Of a stretch of 64,000 bases of DNA, positions 23,699 through 30,816 are shown in pieces. The translations under genes and the position numbers were made by a program. The stretch is from NCBI GenBank assembly GCA_947627115.1, contig CANQUQ010000005.1, forward strand, positions 1 through 64,000. Reading direction: 5' to 3'. Position 1 is the first letter of the stretch. The number at the start of each line of letters is the position of its first letter. The stretch is from an uncultured Acetatifactor sp. (GTDB taxonomy: Bacteria; Bacillota; Clostridia; Lachnospirales; Lachnospiraceae). The notes under the pieces are model-generated. The model did not search any database and had not been told where the DNA came from. It saw only the letters and a program-made list of their open reading frames with translations.

Positions 23699-23733
23699 AA
23701 GCGCCAGATGACAGAGTAAATCATTTGGCGCTT
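23699..23733 (+). terminator. Rho-independent terminator after dcd
   Basis: AAGCGCCAGATGA and TCATTTGGCGCTT pair over 12 of 13 positions with a 9-nt loop, followed by TTCTTCAATTT. Confidence 0.75.
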
Positions 23734-23864
23734 TCTTCAATTTAAGGATTATTTACCATATTTCTGATGAATCCTATGCATCCACCCACATCTGCATATT
23801 CCCATCGAGATAGAGTCTTGCATATTCAAGCGGCTCATCTCGCATTTGTCATGTACGCAAGATT

Positions 23865-24041
23865 TCACACGATTTCAGTGACACACAAATTAGTTGAGAT
23901 ATTCTCTGTCCTTGCGATCCAAAGCATTCTGTTTATCATTTTTGACTGTTCCTTTATCGGAAAGGAAGAGTCGGATGGCTGAGCAAGCTTTCGCGCTTTC
24001 ACCAGCAATGCGTTCAATTCCGGAATTTCCGTTAAATCCAT
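23865..24041 (-). other. Possible small ORF or remnant downstream of the DUF3791/DUF3990 cluster
   Basis: A frame from the ATG at 24041 (MDLTEIPELNALLVKARKLA) is behind GAGGTG and gives 58 residues. The next frame, continuous with the preceding 76-residue gene past its TAA, also looks coding: it reads GIERIAGESAKACSAIRLF and ends ALDRKDREYLN at about 23890. One of these is probably a short third or fourth gene of the cluster, or a frameshifted relic. I cannot choose between them by eye. Nothing else is seen in 23740-24045. Confidence 0.35.
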
Positions 24042-24045
24042 TTAT

Positions 24046-24276
24046 TTACACCTCAGCCTGCACTATATGTCCAAAGTTAAGCTCATCTTGCAGCAACCCA
24101 TATACATATGCAGGACTTTCACGGTATAGTCCGGTCTCTAAATCCAATAATTTCTCATAAACCTCCGATTCATATATGGTAAGCATAGCAGAGTCAAATT
24201 CTATTCCCTGTGATTCCGTAAGCATTTCTACAAGATCCTGCACCATATACTCAATCATCTGCTGCTCCTTACCCAT
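24046..24276 (-). CDS. Small acidic protein of the DUF3791/DUF3990 cluster
   Basis: This encodes 76 residues, starting at the ATG at 24276, 3 bp after the DUF3990 stop, so it is translationally linked. It is highly acidic and helical (MIEYMVQDLVEMLTESQG, ETGLYRESPAYVYGLL). It resembles the DUF3791-type small partners of DUF3990 by size and place but lacks a clear match. It may be an antitoxin-like or folding partner. Its stop is shared with the region that reads into the following small frame, as described for 23865-24041. Confidence 0.7.
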   Translation of the reverse strand: MGKEQQMIEYMVQDLVEMLTESQGIEFDSAMLTIYESEVYEKLLDLETGLYRESPAYVYGLLQDELNFGHIVQAEV

Positions 24277-24279
24277 AGA

Positions 24280-24783
24280 TTAATCACTCACCTTTCTTAA
24301 TAAACTAATAGCCTTCTGCGTATGAAAGGAATACTGATTGGTAGTTTTCTTATAAATCATGCCGCGAAGCATATTTTCAAAAGTAATAACACCATTCTCG
24401 TATTGCCTGAATAAAAGAGCCATGTCATCATCTGCAATTGGGCCTATAACAATGTCATACTTATTGTCAAAATTGCATTCCGGATCAGAGAAGTTAGTGA
24501 ACTTCCTACTTCTGTTGTTTCTAACAAACCTTGCCCATTCTTCCGAGGTCTCTGTCCCAAAATCCTTGATATTCAATCCTTCCGTCTGCATAAAGGAGTC
24601 ATCAATCTCATATATATTTAAAATCGGTGAACCTCCATAAATATGCGCAACACGACTGGCCATCTTCTCAGCCTGTTCTTTTATTACAGTAAGATAAAAG
24701 CCCTTTCCAAAATCCTTATACGGTCTGCACATAGCGAGGTTTATCTCTTTTATATCTGTATTGCTTCCGTGATATAACAGCAT
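24280..24783 (-). CDS. DUF3990 protein, possible ADP-ribosyltransferase-like toxin
   Basis: This 167-residue protein begins MLLYHGSNTDIKEINL and has KDFGKGFYLTVIKEQAEKM, 'NIYEIDD' and YDIVIGPIADDDM. These are the hallmark blocks of DUF3990. The YHGS and DFGxGFY motifs recall the ADP-ribosyltransferase fold (His and Tyr of the NAD site), and as I remember the family is placed in that clan; I am not certain. The start overlaps the stop of DUF3791 (TGATG), and a small acidic gene follows 3 bp after. This three-gene order looks like a toxin flanked by small partners. The role is inferred. Confidence 0.8.
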   Translation of the reverse strand: MLLYHGSNTDIKEINLAMCRPYKDFGKGFYLTVIKEQAEKMASRVAHIYGGSPILNIYEIDDSFMQTEGLNIKDFGTETSEEWARFVRNNRSRKFTNFSDPECNFDNKYDIVIGPIADDDMALLFRQYENGVITFENMLRGMIYKKTTNQYSFHTQKAISLLRKVSD

Positions 24784-25001
24784 CAGTAGCTACCTCCATT
24801 ATTTCTGCAAATCATAGTCAAATCCTCGACAGCATCGTCAAGGCTCAGCGTATGCTCTATATCGTAGTGTTCCTTTATGAACTCAATGCCTTTATAATCA
24901 TAAAGATAGATAAATGCATCCTTTGAAGCTATATTAAATTTATTGGCAAACTCATTAACGCAGACTACCGTGTAATTGATTTTCTTTTTTAATTCGCTCA
25001 T
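24783..25001 (-). CDS. DUF3791 small protein
   Basis: This 72-residue protein starts at the ATG at 25001 behind AGGAGGGG. It is mainly helical: KKKINYTVVCVNEFANKFNI, AFIYLYDYKGIEFIKEHYD, and LSLDDAVEDLTMICRNN. This is the DUF3791 pattern, a family commonly located directly upstream of DUF3990. It is the first gene of the cluster and probably the antitoxin or regulator partner, by analogy with overlapping toxin-antitoxin pairs. No DNA-binding motif is obvious. Confidence 0.8.
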   Translation of the reverse strand: MSELKKKINYTVVCVNEFANKFNIASKDAFIYLYDYKGIEFIKEHYDIEHTLSLDDAVEDLTMICRNNGGSY

Positions 25002-25280
25002 GTCCCCTCCTATCTCAAAAGCATTTCAGCCTCTTTCTTTCCGTATCCACTGCTTCCGTCCCAGATTCTGCCTCGGTCTGTTCTGACTCTGTCCTCTCAC
25101 CGTCAGTATACCCAAAATGCCGAGACGGTGCAAGCGATTCCCACCTGCTTTTTCCATAACCTTTTCCAGATATGACTTATCGCTCTTATGGTTCAGCACA
25201 TATAAATACATCCTTTACTATTTGTCTGCATGCGATAACGGCATCAACGGCATAGGCATCCTTTTCTAATAATTGGGAAG

Positions 25281-25607
25281 TTAGTTACCTATTCTTCTTT
25301 TCGGTTTTGGTGCTGGCAGTTCCTCATACATGGCGTTGAATAAACCTGTCAAAAATTCCCTGTTGTCAACTTCGTCTACCAGCAACATCTCTTTTGCTCC
25401 CTCATAGGGTAATTCATACGGAGCCGTTGGCATATAACTGATTGCTGCTTTTATCGGTTTTACAAGCAGCCTGTCATCATAGATACCGCCTACGATTTTG
25501 CCACGGTAATAGATGATAAATTCTCCCATCATAGCCCGATATGTAATTTCATCCAATTCGGATAATTGCCCTAAAATAAACTCTAAATACTCTTTACTCG
25601 ATGCCAT
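25281..25607 (-). CDS. TfoX N-terminal domain protein
   Basis: This 108-residue protein shows the TfoX_N pattern: an N-terminal helix (SSKEYLEFILGQLSEL), YRAMMGEFIIYYRGKIVGGI, DDRLLVKPI, and a C-terminal helix LTGLFNAMYEELPAPK. GAGGTG lies before the ATG. TfoX in gamma-proteobacteria regulates competence; Firmicutes single-domain members have no proven role. It follows an alpha/beta hydrolase remnant on the same strand. Confidence 0.85.
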   Translation of the reverse strand: MASSKEYLEFILGQLSELDEITYRAMMGEFIIYYRGKIVGGIYDDRLLVKPIKAAISYMPTAPYELPYEGAKEMLLVDEVDNREFLTGLFNAMYEELPAPKPKRRIGN

Positions 25608-25611
25608 GATT

Positions 25612-25797
25612 TCACCTCAGACCAATATTTTGTGTTTTCTCTAACATCTCAACCAACGGGACGTTATTTTCCAATGAATTTACAAAATTTATTATCTCTT
25701 TACACATTTCGTCACTTTTATAATGATGAATATAATGTCCGCAATCATAAAAAATCATTTTGGCATTCAGTATTGCTGCAAATTCCATTTTACACAC
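25612..25797 (-). pseudogene. C-terminal remnant of an alpha/beta hydrolase
   Basis: The fragment reads 'LNAKMIFYDCGHYIHHYKSD' followed by EICNFV-like helix residues (CKEIINFVNSLE), matching the C-terminus of alpha/beta hydrolases, where the conserved His (GHYIHH) is the catalytic base. The N-terminal two thirds with the Ser nucleophile are missing; instead the fragment begins within the end of the methyltransferase gene. A deletion has fused the two. Confidence 0.65.
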
Positions 25798-26548
25798 GGA
25801 CGGCCTTCATTCTGATCCTGACATAATCGGCATACCATTTCCCCTTTATAAACAGATCATTCCGCAATGCCTCTACTGCTTTATCTACGATTTCTGCTTT
25901 CTCTTTTTCTGTTTTAACGACCGAAAACGGTTCTTTAACAAACATATTCATCCAGTCCTTTAATCCGCTCTCACCCTTAAGCTCGGTCAGCCTGTCAAAA
26001 AGAACAGCATATTGCACTCCAAACCCTGCATTTTCTAACATAGCCGCATACTCTCCGACGGTCGGGAAGTAAAACGGCATCTCATAACAATAACCATATT
26101 CCGAAAAGGCTCTTCCCAATGCACCGTGTATTTTTTGATTATTGCCATGACCGCCAAACTCGAAAACGAACTGACCATTCCTGTTTAGAACATTATATAC
26201 GCATTTGAGCATATCCTGTTGCTTATCCTTGCTGATCCAATGAAACACCGCATTGGAAAACACAACATCGACCGATTCGGAAAGCGTAAAGTCGGTAGCG
26301 TCTCCCTGCATAAAATCAATACCGGGATATTTTTCTCTTGCAATATCCAGAAGTTCCTTGGATGCGTCCAGACCTTTAACTAAATAGCCTTTATCCTGTA
26401 ACGCTTTTGTTAATGCACCATTGCCGCAGCCCAAGTCCAATACGGAACTGCCCTTATCGGCGTCAATCAATTCAATAACACTGTTCCCATATTGATGGAC
26501 AAAGGAAAAATCCGCAGTATACTTATTCGCATCCCATTTTATATTCAT
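25790..26548 (-). CDS. Class I SAM-dependent methyltransferase
   Basis: This 252-residue enzyme begins at the ATG at 26548 behind GGAGGAAC. Motif I is SSVLDLGCGNGALTKAL, motif II KGLDASKELLDIA, an acidic DFMQGDATDF, and the post-motif SNAVFHWISKDKQ. The C-terminal helix resembles trans-aconitate 2-methyltransferase-type proteins (FYFPTVGEYAAMLENAGF), but the true substrate is not evident. It lies alone, separated from crcB by about 80 bp. It appears intact. Confidence 0.85.
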   Translation of the reverse strand: MNIKWDANKYTADFSFVHQYGNSVIELIDADKGSSVLDLGCGNGALTKALQDKGYLVKGLDASKELLDIAREKYPGIDFMQGDATDFTLSESVDVVFSNAVFHWISKDKQQDMLKCVYNVLNRNGQFVFEFGGHGNNQKIHGALGRAFSEYGYCYEMPFYFPTVGEYAAMLENAGFGVQYAVLFDRLTELKGESGLKDWMNMFVKEPFSVVKTEKEKAEIVDKAVEALRNDLFIKGKWYADYVRIRMKAVRV

Positions 26549-26629
26549 CGTGTTCCTCCATTACAAATCCCGATTGTTCTGATTCACATTCCGTCAAACC
26601 GGAATTGACCGGGCGAAACGAGGGATCTT

Positions 26630-26992
26630 TCAGTGAATCAGCACTGATAGCTTTCTCCCGCAAAATATACCTGCCAGACAACACACAACGCTCAAAAATA
26701 TGTAGATTCCTCCAGACAGATAATCCTTGTTTTCAAACAGTGTGAACGCTTCAAGTGAAAAGGTAGAAAAAGTAGTAAATCCACCGCACACACCTGTTTT
26801 CCAAAACAAGACGGTATTCGGAGATATTTCATTATTGCTCACAATACCTGCAATAAAACCTATCAGCACTGCGCCTACGATATTGGTGAGCAGCGTTAAT
26901 ATCGGGAAACCTGTTTTGACCGGCAAAAGACTGACCGCATATCTTGCCGCTGCACCCAGCGCCCCACCGAGAGCGACAAATACGAATCCCAT
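26630..26992 (-). CDS. crcB: Fluoride channel CrcB (Fluc)
   Basis: This 120-residue membrane protein has four hydrophobic helices and the Fluc signature: GGALGAAARYAVS near the start, NIVGAVLIGFIAG with the conserved Asn, and CGGFTTFSTFSLEAF, the Phe-box and Na-site region. It forms a dual-topology dimer that expels fluoride. AGGAGG lies about 9 nt before the ATG. A second crcB copy, often adjacent in Firmicutes, is not present. The leader contains a small hairpin (GATAAG/CTTATC) but not the fluoride riboswitch consensus. Confidence 0.93.
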   Translation of the reverse strand: MGFVFVALGGALGAAARYAVSLLPVKTGFPILTLLTNIVGAVLIGFIAGIVSNNEISPNTVLFWKTGVCGGFTTFSTFSLEAFTLFENKDYLSGGIYIFLSVVCCLAGIFCGRKLSVLIH

Positions 26993-27116
26993 GCTTTATA
27001 CCTCCTGCAATTCATGTTCTGATAAGACCTATTTCTTATCGTTTAATGACCTTGTCAAGTATTATAACATATGATGGGCAGGGCAGAAAGAACTGATTGA
27101 TATCATTTATCCCGAC

Positions 27117-27794
27117 TTAAAAGAATGCAAACGCGACTGCAAGAGATATTGCGTTTCCGAGAATGTGCGAAAAGGTGCTGATAACGCAATTGCCCGATTT
27201 ACGATAGACCATAGAGAAAATCAAGCTGTCGATAAATACACCGGCAACATCGTAAAGTACGACTCCTATGTTTCCTGGTGCAATATGCCCTGCCGCAAAA
27301 ATAAGCGATGAAACGATCGCGCAGAGCCAGAACGGAAGTATCTTCATGCCTTTCCCAAGGAGGAATCCCCGATATGCGATTTCCTCGCCGAATGCCGCAA
27401 TGATGACCTGACCTATCAACAGCGCAATTTTATCAAAGGACAGTATAGAACCCGCCCGCCCCATTTCATGGGCAACAAATTCTCCGCTGAAAATCAGATT
27501 TCCGACAACAAGCGTTACAATGCCGCTCATGATTGGCAGCAGCATCCAAAGAATTACGCCCGGCTTCTTAATGTCCTCCACAATCGTATGAAAACGCAAG
27601 CCCGATTCAGATCTCGGCGTTTTGCCGACAGCTTCCGCAATGAAGAAAAATGCAATCCCCACAAACACGGAATATCCCGCTATTTTCGAGGACGGCACAA
27701 CTTTTGTCACCGTCAATAAGATCATGATTGCCGCACCTATCATCGTGAGGACGACACCCTTTTTGTTATTCTCGGTCACTTGTTGATCTTTCAT
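27117..27794 (-). CDS. CPBP-family intramembrane metalloprotease
   Basis: This 225-residue protein has about six hydrophobic helices. The catalytic motif EEIAYRGFLLGKG and a second motif with His in FSHILGNAI mark the CPBP (Abi/CAAX protease-like) family, which cleaves within or near the membrane and is often linked to bacteriocin self-protection. The start overlaps the end of the TetR gene (ATGA), so both are translated together. The TetR protein probably regulates this gene. It looks intact. Confidence 0.9.
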   Translation of the reverse strand: MKDQQVTENNKKGVVLTMIGAAIMILLTVTKVVPSSKIAGYSVFVGIAFFFIAEAVGKTPRSESGLRFHTIVEDIKKPGVILWMLLPIMSGIVTLVVGNLIFSGEFVAHEMGRAGSILSFDKIALLIGQVIIAAFGEEIAYRGFLLGKGMKILPFWLCAIVSSLIFAAGHIAPGNIGVVLYDVAGVFIDSLIFSMVYRKSGNCVISTFSHILGNAISLAVAFAFF

Positions 27795-28363
27795 TTCATT
27801 TCCTCCTGTACCGCCAATATCGCACCTCTATAGGCCCGCTCCAAATGGGCTTTTATAAGCTCCTCATCGTATTCCAATGAATTGTTGGCGATGATACTCG
27901 CATACCCGTGAGCAAATAAAAAAACTGTGATAAAGATTTCTTTTACTTGCTCTATGCTTCCTCCCACTGCTCTTTGCATTGCTGAAAGAACAGGCGCAAG
28001 CTCTTCGGCATCTATCATTTCAAGCAAAGTCGTTCCGGCAAAAAAGTTTGATTGAAAAAGGAAACGGAACAAATGCGGTTCTTCCGTCGCGAAGCGGATA
28101 TAATTCAGCCCGATTCCGAGCATAACACCTTTGTGCTGGCTTTCAATATTCATCAGATATTCGGAATGATAGCGGTCTGCCTTTGCATAAGCAGCCTTTT
28201 TCAGTTCCTCAATCGTTGCAAAGTGGTACATAACAGGCTGCGTGGAACATTTCAACTTTTTTGCGACGGTCCTTGCGTTAATATTTTCCGCACCCGCTTC
28301 ACGGGCAACCTCAAAGGCAGCATCAATGACCATCTCTTTTGTGATTTTAGGTCTTGGCGGCAT
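27791..28363 (-). CDS. TetR/AcrR family regulator
   Basis: This 190-residue regulator has the N-terminal helix-turn-helix ITKEMVIDAAFEVAREAG, then INARTVAKKLKCSTQPVMYHF. The C-terminal ligand-binding half includes RFLFQSNFF. It overlaps the CPBP gene and shares its transcript. The palindrome ATATAAC-N4-GTTATAT about 30 bp upstream of the start is a likely operator for autoregulation. Ligand unknown. Confidence 0.9.
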   Translation of the reverse strand: MPPRPKITKEMVIDAAFEVAREAGAENINARTVAKKLKCSTQPVMYHFATIEELKKAAYAKADRYHSEYLMNIESQHKGVMLGIGLNYIRFATEEPHLFRFLFQSNFFAGTTLLEMIDAEELAPVLSAMQRAVGGSIEQVKEIFITVFLFAHGYASIIANNSLEYDEELIKAHLERAYRGAILAVQEEMK

Positions 28364-28392
28364 GGTTTTCCCTTCTTTTTATAATTTTCGTT

Positions 28393-28410
28393 ATATAACA
28401 ATAGTTATAT
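28393..28410. promoter_or_regulatory. Candidate TetR operator
   Basis: ATATAAC (28393-28399) and GTTATAT (28404-28410) form a perfect palindrome with a 4-nt centre, about 30 bp upstream of the TetR gene. The surroundings are AT-rich and contain promoter-like TATAAT sequences. 28411-28560 shows nothing more. Confidence 0.6.
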
Positions 28411-28560
28411 TATAAGCCGCAATAGTAATTTTGTCAATTCCTTCGAATGAACTTTCTCCCGATTTTCACCCTGCCGAAAAAGGCATGGCTACTTAATTAC
28501 TGCCATATTCTGGGACAACCTTTAAAAGCGGAGTTGTCTCAGCAGCAAACGGGAATTTCG

Positions 28561-28883
28561 TTATTTCCCCTTTTCCCTCAGCTTCCCGCAGAACTCTTCG
28601 ATTGCCTTCTCATTCTCCGGCTTCTGCTTCTGCTTCGGCTCCACAAGCCACAGAGTCGGCACATCGCCGGTCACGCCCAGAAGCGATTTGAGCGCCGCAA
28701 AAGTCTTCTCGGCGCTTCCTTTATGACGGCGCTGCCGCCCCCGAAGAAATATTTTCCAAACCCTTTCTCCGGATATGCCTTCTTCGGTATCAGCCGCAGC
28801 ATGTCCGCGGAAAGTGCGGACGATATCCGCTCCGCCATCCACTGGGCATTTCCGCTCTGAGAATAATACACCACCAGCGTCTT
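28561..28883 (-). pseudogene. Flavodoxin gene with internal deletion and frameshift
   Basis: The start, at 28883, reads MKTLVVYYSQSGNAQWMAE and continues through KKAYPEKGFGKYFFGGGSAV, a flavodoxin-type FMN-binding N-terminus. Near 28710 the frame jumps: KEAP is followed in another frame by GSAEKTFAALKSLLGVTGD and EFCGKLREKGK at the C-terminus. A segment of about 60 residues that normally holds the second FMN loop is missing. The junction lies in the repeated GAAGCGCCG. The product should not bind FMN properly. Confidence 0.8.
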
Positions 28884-28939
28884 CATTTTTGTCCTCCTGC
28901 CGCATAATCCCATGCTTGTGTATTCCCTCCGTCCACAGT

Positions 28940-29746
28940 CTACAATATCAGGAACTTGTATTTTTCCACGCTGTAGAGCGGCACAAAGGGAAGCAGGATC
29001 GGGACCGTCTTTACATACTCCTGATACTCCGGATCTGAACCGTAATTTTTATTCTGCCGTACCTCCAGCCGTCTGGCTCCGCTGAACATCACAAAGACAA
29101 TTCCCAGATAGCCTGACAGTGCAACGATCCACTGCCCCACCGACCGGAAAGAGGTGATTCCCACCACCAGCACGCCGGTCCACAGGATCAGCTCTCCCAG
29201 ATAGTTGGGACAGCGCACGAACCGAAACAGCCCCTTGTCGCAAAAGCGCTTCGGGTCGTTCTTTTTCTGGCGGCTCTTGCTCAGGTCCGCCATGGACTCC
29301 AGCAGGATCCCGCCGGCCATCAGCACCGTGCCGATCACAAAGGATACGGTGCAGCCGGTTCTGCCGTTATCGTAACGATAGAAGACCGGCGATATCATGA
29401 ACAGATACAGGATGCCGCAGAAGATCCACAGCATTCCCTTCAGCCACAGCTTCATATCGGAGCCGTCCTTGATTTCCGTCTTCATATGCCTGCGATAGCT
29501 GCTGCTCTTTACCTCACGGTAAAGCAGATAGCCGCTGAGCCGCAGCCCGTACAATATCAGGAGCAGACAACTGATTACCACCGGAGCGGTGAGTCTGTCC
29601 CGCAGCAGGATCAGCATCGCCGCCCCCTGCCCGGAGATTGCCAGTCCATAACCGATGGAGATAAAATACACATACTTGTAAAAGCCGATCATGCAGCACA
29701 CCAGCGCCACCAGGAACAAGATTCCGAATTCCATTGAAAATGCCAT
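28940..29746 (-). CDS. DUF1295 membrane protein (steroid reductase/methyltransferase-like)
   Basis: This 268-residue protein has about six to seven hydrophobic helices and a DUF1295 signature in its C-terminal half: RFCDKGLFRFVRCPNYLGEL, then ILWTGVLVVG. The Arg-Cys-Pro-Asn-Tyr block is the family marker, shared with 5-alpha-reductase and isoprenylcysteine methyltransferase folds. The reaction in bacteria is unknown. AAGGGAT precedes the ATG at good spacing. It stands alone between the flavodoxin relic and a hypothetical gene. Confidence 0.88.
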   Translation of the reverse strand: MAFSMEFGILFLVALVCCMIGFYKYVYFISIGYGLAISGQGAAMLILLRDRLTAPVVISCLLLILYGLRLSGYLLYREVKSSSYRRHMKTEIKDGSDMKLWLKGMLWIFCGILYLFMISPVFYRYDNGRTGCTVSFVIGTVLMAGGILLESMADLSKSRQKKNDPKRFCDKGLFRFVRCPNYLGELILWTGVLVVGITSFRSVGQWIVALSGYLGIVFVMFSGARRLEVRQNKNYGSDPEYQEYVKTVPILLPFVPLYSVEKYKFLIL

Positions 29747-29843
29747 AGGACCATCCCTTTCATTTCATCATATTTTTGCGCGCTCCGGCGCACATGATGT
29801 TCCGATCTGCCTCCGACAGATCTCCTTTGCCTTAAAATATCTC

Positions 29844-29867
29844 AAGGACTATGTTCCCATAGTCCTT
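29844..29867 (-). terminator. Rho-independent terminator
   Basis: AAGGACTATG/CATAGTCCTT is a perfect 10-bp stem with a 4-nt loop, located after the end of the 29900-30340 gene on the minus strand. The plus strand also has a T-run (GGTCTTTTTC), so it may act in both directions. Confidence 0.65.
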
Positions 29868-29899
29868 GGTCTTTTTCTCAGAGGGTTCAAGAAGGATAT

Positions 29900-30340
29900 C
29901 TAATCGTTTCTTTTACCGGAGATCGTATGTTGAATGTGTGGACCGTACTTTTGGATAAAATCCACGAACTGCCCGATATTTTTTGAGCCCACCGCAAAGT
30001 TGACAGCGGCCTTTTCCAGCACTGGTTTTTTGGACGGAGTAAGGTATTCTCCCGGCATCGGCTTCTGATTCGAATCCATCAGGACAAAGCTGCCCCCGTC
30101 CGTACAGATACAGGCTATATCACTTAAATTCCATTTCTTATATCCCGCCAATGTACCAGAAGGCAGATAGCAGAGCAATTCTCCGTTGGCGGTGACAAAA
30201 AAGTCCCCAAAGGACTCCTGCGCCTGATATTCCTGGCTTATCTTTTTCTGAAATCTTTTGCTGGTACTCTTATCCCAATACAGACAGACTGCAAGGATGA
30301 CAAAAAAACCTACTACGAGTGCGATTCCTGCTGGTGGCAT
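29900..30340 (-). CDS. Hypothetical membrane-anchored protein
   Basis: This encodes 146 residues with an N-terminal hydrophobic helix (about 4-22) followed by KSTSKRFQKKISQEYQAQ and a soluble domain. Residues 48-100 have beta-rich character with a Cys-rich segment (SDIACICTDGGSFV). The C-terminal helix includes VDFIQKYGPHIQHTI. AAGGAGG lies before the ATG. I do not recognise a family. It is transcribed alone and ends at a hairpin terminator. Confidence 0.65.
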   Translation of the reverse strand: MPPAGIALVVGFFVILAVCLYWDKSTSKRFQKKISQEYQAQESFGDFFVTANGELLCYLPSGTLAGYKKWNLSDIACICTDGGSFVLMDSNQKPMPGEYLTPSKKPVLEKAAVNFAVGSKNIGQFVDFIQKYGPHIQHTISGKRND

Positions 30341-30439
30341 TTAAGATCCTCCTTTTTGACACGGCGTGTAAAGCCAATTTTGTTTTATCTTACTATATTT
30401 TTCTTGTAAAGTCCATCCTTTTATGACAGCTTCCTCCTT

Positions 30440-30530
30440 CCCTGTCAAATTTCTCCGTCCCTGTCAAAATTCCTCCGCCCTGTCAAATTTTTCCGTCCCT
30501 GCCAAATTTCCTCCTCCCCGATCAAATTTT
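30440..30530. repeat. Five tandem 19-bp repeats upstream of a promoter
   Basis: Units begin at 30440, 30459, 30478, 30497 and 30517 with the shared form CCCTGTCAAATTTCTCCGT and slight drift. On the minus strand each unit shows TTTGACAGG. They end 4 bp before the TTGACA of the promoter at 30534. The remaining 30341-30597 holds nothing else. Confidence 0.8.
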
Positions 30531-30533
30531 TAA

Positions 30534-30562
30534 TTGACACCTCCCGGCCGGAAAAGTATAAT
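30534..30562 (+). promoter_or_regulatory. Consensus sigma-A promoter of the AbrB/glycosyltransferase operon
   Basis: TTGACA (30534-30539), a 17-bp spacer and TATAAT (30557-30562) match the consensus exactly. The tandem repeats immediately upstream may bind a regulator. Confidence 0.8.
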
Positions 30563-30597
30563 AAGTTATACAAATCATACTTTTGGAGGGAAAGAAA

Positions 30598-30816
30598 ATG
30601 AAGGCACCGAAGGGAAAATATGCATGGACGGCGACCGTGGGCGAAAAGGGACAGATCGTGATACCGAAGCAGGCCCGTGAGGTCTTTGGGATAAGGCCCG
30701 GAGATACCCTGCTCCTCCTCGGCGATGAAAAGCGTGGGATTGCGATCCCTCCCAAGGGAGCCTTCGCCAAATTATACAGCATGGCATACGGGGAAAAGGA
30801 CAGTGACACCGAATGA
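30598..30816 (+). CDS. AbrB/MazE/SpoVT-type DNA-binding protein
   Basis: This 72-residue regulator starts at the ATG at 30598 behind TTGGAGGG. It carries the swapped-hairpin AbrB motif: VGEKGQIVIPKQAREVFGI, then RPGDTLLLLGDEKRGIAI. The C-terminus adds FAKLYSMAYGEKD. The start of the glycosyltransferase overlaps its stop by 4 bp, so it is the first gene of a two-gene operon and probably self-regulates. The tandem 19-bp repeats in front are a possible target. Confidence 0.88.
   Translation: MKAPKGKYAWTATVGEKGQIVIPKQAREVFGIRPGDTLLLLGDEKRGIAIPPKGAFAKLYSMAYGEKDSDTE

Noticed and set aside
25026-25211. Small ORF of 61 codons upstream of DUF3791
   Set aside because: The only GG-rich stretch touches the ATG, and the protein is basic without known pattern; not enough to call a gene.
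27000-27075. Fluoride riboswitch before crcB
   Set aside because: The conserved GATGG...GTTC...CC pattern is absent; only a small GATAAG/CTTATC hairpin is present.
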